From positions 62,001 through 126,000 of the forward strand of contig CP074402.1 in NCBI GenBank assembly GCA_018388625.1: a stretch of 64,000 bases of DNA, in the 5' to 3' direction. Origin of the DNA: Nocardiopsis eucommiae (GTDB taxonomy: Bacteria > Actinomycetota > Actinomycetes > Streptosporangiales > Streptosporangiaceae). Both the position numbers and the translations under genes were made by a program. Shown piece after piece: positions 18,662 through 26,426 of the stretch. How positions within the stretch are numbered: position 1 is the stretch's first letter; each line of letters starts with the position of its first letter. The notes beneath the pieces were generated by a model that ran no database searches, was not told the origin of the DNA, and saw only the letters and a list, made by a program, of their open reading frames with translations.

Positions 18662-19713
18662 CGAGCCACCCGGTCGTGGACGAGGGAACCCACGACCTGG
18701 TCCGCGTAGCGGGCCAGCGGCGAGCGGGGGTGCCGGGCGGGGACCTCGCCCACGCGCAGGGTGCGGGACAGCCCCGGTTCCGGGGGCAGGTCGGCGCCGA
18801 GCTCCACTCCCAGAGCCGCGGTGACCACCCCCGTGGACAGGCCGCCCCCTGCCCCGCGCACCACCGCCCGCACCCGTGCGGTCTCCTGCCGCAGGCGGTG
18901 GGTCATCCGCGCGGCGGAGACCACTGAGTACACGTCGGCGGGGACCACGACGAGAACGAGGGTGGAGTGGTTGAGGAAGACTGTGGTCCCCGGGTCGAAA
19001 CAGCGGGGGAGGTCCGTCACCACCAGGTCGGTGCCCCGACGGGCGGAGTCCAGCGCGGCCCGTGCCGCACCCACGGGGAGCGGGTGCCCCTGTTCGCCGC
19101 CGTCGCGCCGGGCCCAGGTGAGCACGTCCACCCGGCCGACCCGGGGCAGACCGTCCCGCAGGGTCCGCCAGGGCACGCGGCCGCGCTGGCGGAGCAGGTC
19201 GGCCCAGCCGGTGCGGGTCTGTGGGTCGCTGTGGTCGCACCCCAGATAGACGTCGGGTCCGCAGCCGAGCGGATCGGCGTCGAGCAGGGCCGTGGCCAGT
19301 CCGGCCCTCTCCCCGGCCAGGGACAGGGCGGCGGAGAGGAGGCTGGCCCCCGCGCCGCCGCGACCGCCGACCACCGAGACCACGGGTGCCGGGGAGCGGT
19401 CGGAGACGGAGGAGAACAGGTCGACGAGGGCCGACTCGTCCCTCGGTAGCAGGTGGACGCCCTCCTGACGGGTGCCTTCGGTGTCGTGGGCGACCACCGC
19501 GACCCGTGGGTGGGGCGGGGGTCCGGCCGCGCGCAGGGCGGGGTCCAGGTCGTGGCCGACCACGACGAGCGGGGAGCCGCTCCACGCGCGCAGGGCCTGT
19601 TCGGGGTCGGGGGCGACGGTGACCTCGGTGGCGGCGGCCGCCGCCAGCCGGAGGAGGTCGTCGAGGAGGTCGGGGTCTGCGGTGGCGATCAGGGTGCGCT
19701 GCGGGGCGTCCAT
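18658..19713 (-). CDS. ssd: Septum-site-determining/CpaE-like protein of the Tad locus
   Basis: A 351-residue MinD/ParA-fold protein with an N-terminal receiver-like domain (TLIATADPDLLDDLLRLAA ... PLVVVGHD). The ATPase part has a deviant P-loop, SVVGGRGGAGASLLSAALSLA, in which the signature Lys of KGGxGKT is absent (GRGGAGASL), then ALLDADPLGCG and DLVVTDLPRCFDP. This is the Rv3660c-like actinobacterial family, linked to septum regulation and to localisation of Tad pili (CpaE role). It is the first gene of the leftward operon ssd-tadA-tadB-tadC. Confidence 0.87.
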   Translation of the reverse strand: MDAPQRTLIATADPDLLDDLLRLAAAAATEVTVAPDPEQALRAWSGSPLVVVGHDLDPALRAAGPPPHPRVAVVAHDTEGTRQEGVHLLPRDESALVDLFSSVSDRSPAPVVSVVGGRGGAGASLLSAALSLAGERAGLATALLDADPLGCGPDVYLGCDHSDPQTRTGWADLLRQRGRVPWRTLRDGLPRVGRVDVLTWARRDGGEQGHPLPVGAARAALDSARRGTDLVVTDLPRCFDPGTTVFLNHSTLVLVVVPADVYSVVSAARMTHRLRQETARVRAVVRGAGGGLSTGVVTAALGVELGADLPPEPGLSRTLRVGEVPARHPRSPLARYADQVVGSLVHDRVAR

Positions 19714-20453
19714 CGGACCTTCCGGGAAGGGCGGGAACCTGTCCCTTCGACCTTCGCCGAAGCGGGGGCGCGGCGGAAGCCACACGTGCGCGCCTGTGGA
19801 TAACCCGGGGCGATGTCCGTGGATGACCCCGCGCGGTGACCGATGGCGGGGAGGGGCGTCGGGGACCGGTGGCCCCACCCGGCGGGCGGGACGCACGTAC
19901 GGGGGCTGTCGTGCGTCCCGGCCCGTCAGGTGAGACGGAGCGGACGTCGTCGAGCGGACTCCACAGGGGGAACTGGGGGCCACTCGGTTCCGGCCTCGGG
20001 GGGACAGGCCGGGGCCCGCTCTCCGGGGAAGGGTCCATCGGAGCGTGGTCCGTACGCGCGGAACCCCGTGCGGGTTCCGGTGTTCGTACTTCTCGCGAGG
20101 AACGACGATGATTCGCGGGCGCAATGTCCGTATTGGCGGCTTGTGTCCTTTAGGACGAGTAGCCCGGAGTTTTGGCCCGTCGCTGTCGACCCTTCGCGCG
20201 ACTCCAGAACAGACGCTATCACGAGACCCTGAGTATGGGTTCGGGAATCCAACAGAAAAACTTCGCCCCGCCACCTTTTGGAAGAAGGGTTCCCGGGCCA
20301 CAAACAAAGGAGACGGTCCCTGAGGGGGCTCCCACGTGTGGGTCGAGAAGCCGCGTGACCCCCGATCCCCGGGGCTGGGGCGAGGTTGGGAAAGACGAGT
20401 TTCTCCAGGTCGGACTATATGCGGTGGCATCTGCTAACACGATCCCGCCTACC

Positions 20454-20508
20454 GTGAACGGCACCCCGGACGGTCTTCTGGAGTGCCGTTCACATGCACG
20501 TGCATGTG
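20454..20508. promoter_or_regulatory. Perfect hairpin fused to an 18-bp palindrome
   Basis: GTGAACGGCAC (20454-20464) and GTGCCGTTCAC (20483-20493) are perfect 11-bp inverted arms with an 18-nt loop. The right arm runs straight into CACATGCACGTGCATGTG (20491-20508), a perfect 18-bp palindrome. The sequence shows the symmetry; what it does (operator, attenuator, small-RNA terminator) is not determinable. Confidence 0.6.
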
Positions 20509-20622
20509 CGCGAGCAATCAGGAAACATTCGCGCACGGTCAAGCGTGATCGAAATGAGACGCGTTCGCGGCATTGCCTGTCGGCAAAACACCGAGTGGAG
20601 TGAACTGGCGATTATCCGAGAG

Positions 20623-20652
20623 CCCGAACACGGTTCGTCGAACGCTGTTCGG
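20623..20652 (-). terminator. Inverted repeat after the Fic-like gene
   Basis: CCGAACA and TGTTCGG flank an inner GGTTCG-tc-GAAC dyad, giving a nested stem 12 bp past the Fic-like stop codon. It is a plausible terminator but has no T tract. Confidence 0.45.
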
Positions 20653-20663
20653 TTCCGCTCGGA

Positions 20664-21475
20664 TCAACCGCGCTTGAGCGCCTCACACGTGGCGAGGGAG
20701 TCCTGGGCGCCGGCCCGCACCGCGCGGCAGCAGTACACGACCCACTCCGCGACACCGTCGGCGGTGCCGGACATGTACGCGCGCAACGCGGGGGCGTACT
20801 CGTCCCTCAGGGTCTGGTGACCCAGCTCCGACGTGACCAGCGACTTCGGGTCCAGGCCGCGCTCCACCAGCGTCAGCCTCTCGGCGGCGCGCGCCACCAG
20901 CCCGTCCCCCCAGCCGAACGGACGGATCGCCATCAGCTCGCCGTGCACCAGCGCCGACGTCACCAGGGCGGGAACCTTCGTCCGCGCGCCGAGCAGCGCG
21001 TACAGGCCCTCCAGCCGGGCGGCGGCCTCCGCCGCGCTCGGGGCCGGACCCAGGTCCAGCGGGTCCTCGACCCGCTCACCCTCCAGCCGGGGGCGGCCCA
21101 GGGCGTCCTCGGAGACCGCGTCGGCCGCCGCCAGGGTGTGCAGCCGCGCCAGCGCCTGCCGGGGGCCTGGGGCCAGGTGTCCACCATCGTGCCCAGCTCG
21201 CCGCCGACACGGAGCGCGCCCTTGATCCGGGTGTCGTACACGTGCCCCTCGCGGATCTCCTCCATCGAGACCTCGGCGCCCTCCAAGGCGGCCGACGCGC
21301 ACGCGCCCCGCAGGGAGGACTCCATGGACACGTCACTGCTCCGACGGCGTAGGACGCGGTGCCCCAGCAGCCTGTCGACCAGGGTCCGCGTCTCGTTCAC
21401 CGCGTCGCTCACCCCCGGAAGACCGGCGATCCGGGACAGTGGGTCGGACGGGGATGCAGAAGTCGATTCGCTCAC
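20664..21475 (-). CDS. Fic-domain-like protein with degenerate active-site motif (one inferred frameshift)
   Basis: A protein of about 270 residues from the GTG at 21475 (MSESTSASPSDPLSRIAGLP). The N-terminal part resembles the Fic inhibitory/dimer helix region (ASAALEGAEVSMEEIREG). The C-terminal part has VHGELMAIRPFGWGDGLVAR, which aligns with the Fic motif HPFx(D/E)GNGRxxR but lacks the catalytic His (Arg instead) and reads GDGL for GNGR. The frame breaks after VDTWPQAP at the run 21161-21165; one added base gives PRQALARLHTLAAADAVSED. AMPylation is therefore unlikely. The position next to ssd and acs fits the Streptomyces gene often labelled oxidoreductase. Real function unknown. Confidence 0.7.
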
Positions 21476-21680
21476 GAAAACCAACACTACGCGTCGGTAA
21501 CACCGAGCGCTCCACGGCCCGGGCGGGCTCCACGGGAACCGCTCGTCGCGGACCGGCGACCGTTCACCGACCGTTCGTCGCGCGCCCGCGCCACGCGGTC
21601 GCTGTACGCCGACCCGGCTGTTCCCCCGGTATGGACCACATGATTAGGCTGGACGCACAGCCGACGTAAGGAGAATCACA

Positions 21681-23650
21681 GTGGCCGACAGCACTCCCCC
21701 GAGCCAGGAGACACTGTCCAACCTTCTCCACGAGACCAGGAGCTTCCCGCCGCCCGCGGATCTCGCGGAGAACGCCAACGTCAAGGCCGACGCCTACGAC
21801 ACGGCCAACGGTGACCGCCTGGGTTTCTGGGAGGAGCAGGCCCGGAGGCTCCAGTGGGAGCGGACCTGGGACACCGTCCTGGACTGGCAGCCGCCCTACG
21901 CCCAGTGGTTCGTCGGGGGCCAGATCAACGCCTCCGTCAACTGTGTGGACCGGCACGTCGACGCCGGTATCGGTGACCGCGTCGCCCTCCAGTGGGAGGG
22001 GAGCCCGGCGACAGCCGCGCGATCACCTACGCCGAACTCAAGGATCAGGTCTGCCAGGCGGCCAACGCCCTCACCTCGCTGGGCGTGACCAAGGGCGACC
22101 GCGTCGCCATCTACATGCCGATGATCCCCGAGACCGTCGTCGCCATGCTCGCCTGCGCCCGCATCGGCGCCGTGCACATGGTCGTCTTCGGCGGCTTCTC
22201 CGTGGACGCCCTCGGCCAGCGCCTGGACGACAGCCAGGCCAAGCTGGTCATCACGGCGGACGGCGGCTACCGGCGCGGCAAGCCCAGCGCCCTCAAGCCC
22301 GCCGTCGACGGCGCCGTCGCGGACCGCCCGGCCGTCGAGAACGTCCTCGTCGTGCGCCGCACCGGTCAGGACGTCGAGTGGAACGAGCGCGACGTGTGGT
22401 GGCACGACGTCGTGGAGACCGCCAGCACCGAGCACACCCCCGAGGCCCACGACGCCGAGCACCCGCTGTACATCATGTACACGAGCGGCACCACGGCCAA
22501 GCCCAAGGGCATCCTGCACACCACCGGCGGCTACCTCACGCAGGCCTCCTACACCCACTGGGCGGTCTTCGACCTCAAGCCGGAGACCGACGTCTACTGG
22601 TGCGCCGCCGACATCGGCTGGGTGACCGGCCACTCCTACATCGTCTACGGCCCGCTCTCCAACGCGGCCACCGTCGTCATGTACGAGGGCACCCCGGACA
22701 CCCCGCACAAGGGCCGCTTCTGGGAGCTCATCGAGAAGTACAAGGTCACCATCGCCTACATGGCGCCCACGGCGATCCGCACCTTCATGAAGTGGGGCGA
22801 CGAGATCCCCGCCGAGTACGACCTCTCCAGCCTGCGGGTGATCGGCTCGGTCGGTGAGCCCATCAACCCCGAGGCCTACATGTGGTACCGGAAGAACATC
22901 GGCGGCGGGAAGACCCCGGTGGTGGACACCTGGTGGCAGACCGAGACCGGCGCGATCATGGTCAGCCCGCTGCCCGGAGTCACCTCGGGCAAGCCCGGCG
23001 CCGCGATGCGCGCCATCCCGGGCGTCGTCGCGGACGTGGTGGACGAGGAGGGCAAGTCCGTCCCGGACGGCGAGGGCGGCTTCATCGTGATCCGCGAGCC
23101 GTGGCCGTCCATGCTGCGCGGCATCTGGGGCGACGACCAGCGCTACAAGGACACCTACTGGTCGCGCTTCGAGGGCCTCTACTTCCCGGGTGACGGGGCC
23201 AAGAAGGACGAGGACGGCGACCTGTGGCTGCTCGGCCGCGTGGACGACGTCATGCTGGTCTCCGGCCACAACATCTCCACCACCGAGGTGGAGTCCGCGC
23301 TGGTCTCCCACCCGAAGGTCGCGGAGGCGGCCGTCGTGGGGGCCGTCGACAAGGTGACCGGTCAGGCCATCGTCGGCTTCGTCATCCTGCGCGGCGGTGC
23401 CGAGGAGGTCCCCGCGGACCTGGTCCAGGAGCTGCGCAACCACGTCGGCACGTCGCTCGGCCCCATCGCCAAGCCCGCGCGGCTGCTCGCCGTTCCCGAG
23501 CTGCCCAAGACCCGGTCCGGCAAGATCATGCGGCGCCTGCTGCGCGACATCGCGGAGGAGCGGGAGGTCGGTGACACCTCGACCCTGACCGACTCGTCGA
23601 TCATGGACGTGATCGCCAAGCAGCTGCCCTCCGCCAGGAAGGGCGACTGA
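21681..23650 (+). CDS. acsA: Acetyl-CoA synthetase, AMP-forming (one inferred frameshift)
   Basis: Converts acetate, ATP and CoA to acetyl-CoA. The GTG at 21681 is preceded by TAAGGAG. Blocks are the P-loop [19 protein letters not shown], the acetate pocket region [10 protein letters not shown] and GEP, the hinge/adenylate motif [31 protein letters not shown] and the regulatory acetylation site [14 protein letters not shown], whose Lys is the target of Pat-type acetylation. The frame is broken once, at the G run 21998-22001; adding one G gives [17 protein letters not shown] and a 656-residue enzyme, the normal family length. It diverges from the Fic-like gene. Confidence 0.95.
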
Positions 23651-23709
23651 CCGGTCCGACCGCGCGACCCCGCGCGGCGTTCCCGGCCACCGATCGGCCC
23701 GGACACCAC

Positions 23710-23742
23710 GGCGCCCCGCCCCTTCCGAAGGGACGGGGCGCC
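23710..23742 (+). terminator. Terminator of acsA
   Basis: GGCGCCCCGCCCC and GACGGGGCGCC form a stem around CTTCCGAAGG, 60 bp after the acsA stop. The inner CCTTCC-GAAGG also pairs. Confidence 0.8.
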
Positions 23743-23873
23743 GTTCCCGCTCACCCACGTGACGAAACCGAAGCCTCCGGTTTTGCGTGCCGTGAGAGAC
23801 ACGGGAGGGAGGGCATGTGCGAGGATGCGGAGGATCATCCACGTGTACGGACCGAGAGAAGGGAACCCCCACG

Positions 23874-24362
23874 ATGGTGGACAAGCCGGGTACCGGCCGA
23901 CCTGGCACTGCCAGCGACTCCGACCGTTCCATCGGTGAGCTGGTCTCCGACGCCACCGACAACCTCTCCCGCATCGTTCGGCTGGAGATCAGGCTCGCCA
24001 AGCTCGAGGCCAAGGCCGATGCCACCAGGATCGGCAAGAGCGTCGGTGAGTTCGGGGCCGCGGCCTTCGTCCTCCACCTCGTCCTGATCCTGTTCTCGGT
24101 CACCGTGGGGCTCTTCCTCGCCGAGGTGGTCGGGTGGGCCTTCTGGCTCTCCTTCCTGACCGTCACCGGCTTCTACCTGCTGATCGCCGCCGTCCTCATC
24201 CTGGTCGCCGTGATCAACCTCCGCCGCCGCCAGGGGTTGGCCCGCACGGCGGTCACCGCCTCCCGGCTCATGGGCATCCTGCGCGGCGACATCCGCCCGC
24301 CCAGGGACGGTGCGGTCGAGACCGTCGCGGACAGCGAGACATCCGAACCCGCCAGCCGATAG
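23874..24362 (+). CDS. Phage-holin-family (DUF1469-type) membrane protein
   Basis: A 162-residue protein. The N-terminal polar region includes SIGELVSDATDNLSRIVRLEIRLAKLEAK, an amphipathic coiled-coil-like helix. Two membrane segments follow (FVLHLVLILFSVTVGLFLAEVV and FWLSFLTVTGFYLLIAAVLILVAVINL), then a basic tail. Despite the family name this is a chromosomal actinobacterial protein, not a prophage lysis gene: it sits in the conserved acs-hydrolase neighbourhood. It ends 6 bp before the hydrolase start, suggesting one operon. Confidence 0.82.
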   Translation: MVDKPGTGRPGTASDSDRSIGELVSDATDNLSRIVRLEIRLAKLEAKADATRIGKSVGEFGAAAFVLHLVLILFSVTVGLFLAEVVGWAFWLSFLTVTGFYLLIAAVLILVAVINLRRRQGLARTAVTASRLMGILRGDIRPPRDGAVETVADSETSEPASR

Positions 24363-24368
24363 CTCCCG

Positions 24369-25313
24369 GTGCTGGACGACTCGGCCGCCTACGTCGACGG
24401 CCCCTGGACCCACCGGACGGTCAGCGCCGCCGGTGCCCGGTTCCACGCGGCCGAACTCGGTGAGGGCCCGCTCGTCCTCCTCCTGCACGGATTCCCCCAG
24501 TTCTGGTGGGCGTGGCGCGCCCAGCTGACCGGCCTGGCCGAGGCCGGATACCGCGCCGTCGCGGTCGACCTGCGCGGCTACGGCGCCAGCGACAAGACCC
24601 CGCGCGGTTACGACCTCGTGGGACTGGCCCAGGACATGGCGAGCCTGGTCCGCGCGCTCGGCGCGGCGGACGCCGTCGTCGTCGGCCACGGGGTCGGCGG
24701 ACTGGTCGGCTGGACCATGACCGCCCACCACCCCGGGGTGGTACGCGCCCTGGCCGCCGTGTCAGCGCCCCACCCCCGCCGGGCCGCCCGTGTCCTGTTC
24801 TCCGGGGGACCGGGCACCCCGCACCTGCTCCGTGCCCAGGTGCCGGTCCTGCCCGAGCACCGACTCCTCACCGACGGCTGTGTCCGGGTGGGCGAGCTCC
24901 TGGACTCGTGGTCAGCTCCCGGATGGCCGGACCCGGAGACGGCGGAGCGCTACCGCCTCGCGTTCGCCATCCCGAAGGTCTCGCACTGCTCGCTGGAGTA
25001 CCACCGCTGGATCTTCCGGTCGCGGTTCCGCGCGGACGGGTTCAGGTACGGGATGAGCATGCGGCACCCGGTGGGTGTGCCCGTCCTCCAGGTCCACGGG
25101 GCACTGGACCGGGTGTGTCCGCCCGGGGTGGCCCGCGCGTCCCGCGGGTTCGTGCGCGGCCCCTACCGGTGGGTGGAGGTGCCGGGCGCCGGACACTTCC
25201 CGCACGAGGAGCGCCCGCGCGAGGTGGAGCGCGCTCTCGTAGGGTGGTTGCGGGAAGTCGACGGTGGACTCGGTGTCACGGGTGACCGGGGCGCCGACGG
25301 CGAACGGCGGTGA
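24369..25313 (+). CDS. EphE-like alpha/beta hydrolase with Gly at the nucleophile position
   Basis: A 314-residue alpha/beta-hydrolase starting at the GTG at 24369. The oxyanion region is LLLHGFPQFWWAWRAQL and DLRGYGASDKTPRGYDL, typical of epoxide hydrolases. The nucleophile elbow reads VVVGHGVGGLVGWTM, so the residue that is Asp in GHDWGG or Ser in GHSxGG is Gly. The acid and base positions look intact (HGALDRVCPP; GAGHFPHEERP). Family context matches ephE of the Mycobacterium Rv3670 block. Without a nucleophile, classical catalysis is doubtful unless the base calls at this codon are wrong. Confidence 0.82.
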   Translation: MLDDSAAYVDGPWTHRTVSAAGARFHAAELGEGPLVLLLHGFPQFWWAWRAQLTGLAEAGYRAVAVDLRGYGASDKTPRGYDLVGLAQDMASLVRALGAADAVVVGHGVGGLVGWTMTAHHPGVVRALAAVSAPHPRRAARVLFSGGPGTPHLLRAQVPVLPEHRLLTDGCVRVGELLDSWSAPGWPDPETAERYRLAFAIPKVSHCSLEYHRWIFRSRFRADGFRYGMSMRHPVGVPVLQVHGALDRVCPPGVARASRGFVRGPYRWVEVPGAGHFPHEERPREVERALVGWLREVDGGLGVTGDRGADGERR

Positions 25314-25320
25314 GGAACGT

Positions 25321-25836
25321 ATGACCAGGGAACCCCGGCCCGGGGCGGACGGCGTCCGCGATCGCAACGAGTCCGGCCAGGCTCAGAACCAGCGCCCGCG
25401 TGACCGCTACGGCCGTCCGATGCCGCACGGCGGTGTCGGTGAGGTCGACCGGGTGCCCGACGACGCGGTGTTCACCGTGGAGGAGGGCATCGCGGAGGCG
25501 CAGCGCCTGCTCGACGGCGGTTTCGCCTTCACCGCGCACGAGGTGCTCGAAGCCGTCTGGAAGTCGGTTCCGGACCCGGAGCGGGAGCTGTGGCGGGGCC
25601 TCGCGCAGACGGCGGTCGGCGTCACCCATGCCCAGCGCGGCAACCGGGTGGGCGCGGCCCGGCTGCTCAGACGTGGCGCGGACCGGGTCGAGACCTTCGG
25701 GCCGGACGCACCCCACGGGGTGGACGTGGCCGGAGTGGCGGCGTTCGCGCGGGGACTGGCCGACGACCTCGACTCCGGTGTGGCGACCTCGGGGGACGGG
25801 ATCGACCCCTCCGGGATGCGGCTGCGTCGAGCGTAG
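25321..25836 (+). CDS. DUF309 protein
   Basis: A 171-residue protein. The ATG at 25321 follows GAGGAACGT and lies 8 bp after the hydrolase stop. The DUF309 signature is EEGIAEAQRLLDGGFAFTAHEVLEAVWK, with the conserved F-x-A-H-E-x-L-E-x-x-W, followed by LWRGLAQTAVGVTHAQRGN. The N-terminal about 45 residues are polar and probably disordered. The fold is a small helical bundle of unknown function. Confidence 0.82.
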   Translation: MTREPRPGADGVRDRNESGQAQNQRPRDRYGRPMPHGGVGEVDRVPDDAVFTVEEGIAEAQRLLDGGFAFTAHEVLEAVWKSVPDPERELWRGLAQTAVGVTHAQRGNRVGAARLLRRGADRVETFGPDAPHGVDVAGVAAFARGLADDLDSGVATSGDGIDPSGMRLRRA

Positions 25837-26426
25837 TTCCGTACGGTCCGACAACCGGTCCCTTCGCCTCTCGATTCCGGGGAGGGCCCCACCCCGTGCC
25901 GTGGATCGGGGCGGACCAGCGCGTAGCGGTGTGGAACCTCGTGGTGTACCGGGGCGGGCGCGGTTCGGATGTTGCGCCTGGGTCCCGTGTGTTGGATGAG
26001 GCCAAAGGGGCAACTTCCATGTTCCAGGCTTTATGCGTACTTTAACGTTAACATCGAGTTAACGCATTATGCGAGCCTATGCGAGCTCAACAATGCCACT
26101 GAAGGCATTTATCCGATTCCCAGGATCACCGTGAGATCACATCTTTCATCTCTCTTGGACAAATGCCGAATCGACCCTCTGCTTTATTCGGTTCCGTGCG
26201 TAGAATCCCGGGATCACCGTCCGCGCGTGCGTGACTGCGGGCGGCGTTCACCACACAGGAAGGTGGCACCGCTTCGACCCCGGCAAGCGTGCCGTCGATC
26301 CAGTTCAGGAGCCTTCGGACGGCGGTACGTCCACGGCGGTGCGCGGCACCGGAGCCCACGTGGCCGATCGCCCGCGCACCTCCGACCAGGGGCCGAAAAG
26401 GACGTGCCCGTCTCAAGGAGGACGGA
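25837..26426. other. Spacer upstream of hppA with an AT-rich segment
   Basis: 590 bp without a convincing gene. Bases 26030-26215 are far more AT-rich than their surroundings and contain the inverted repeat at 26046-26064 and a direct repeat TATGCGAGC-C-TATGCGAGC (about 26069-26088). The last 10 bases carry CAAGGAGGAC, the ribosome binding site for hppA. Confidence 0.6.
26046..26064. promoter_or_regulatory. Perfect 7-bp inverted repeat, candidate operator
   Basis: CGTTAAC-ATCGA-GTTAACG is a perfect dyad with a 5-nt spacer, about 360 bp upstream of hppA and inside an AT-rich patch. Each arm contains the hexamer GTTAAC. The binding protein is unknown. Confidence 0.5.

Larger units (their letters stand above)
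19714..20663. other. 950-bp gene-free stretch upstream of ssd
   Basis: No reading frame here looks coding. The left third (19714-20040) is very GC-rich and must contain the tad promoter. The right part is unusually AT-rich for this genome (for example TAGGACGAGTAGCCCGGAGT, AACAGAAAAACTTCG, GGACTATATGCGG). It carries the hairpin-palindrome element at 20454-20508 and the inverted repeat at 20623-20652. It may host a small RNA or a foreign remnant. Confidence 0.55.

Noticed and set aside
17447..20038. An 863-residue frame fusing tadA with upstream sequence
   Set aside because: The part beyond 18661 is the antisense-like shadow of ssd; the GTG at 18661 overlapping the ssd stop is the natural start.
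22000..24166. A long minus-strand frame opposite acsA and the holin gene
   Set aside because: His/Gly/Asp-rich shadow of high-GC codon bias; no ribosome site and no recognisable domain.
23874..24362. Prophage signal because of the phage-holin family name
   Set aside because: No endolysin, capsid, integrase or att-like features nearby; the gene is in a conserved chromosomal neighbourhood.
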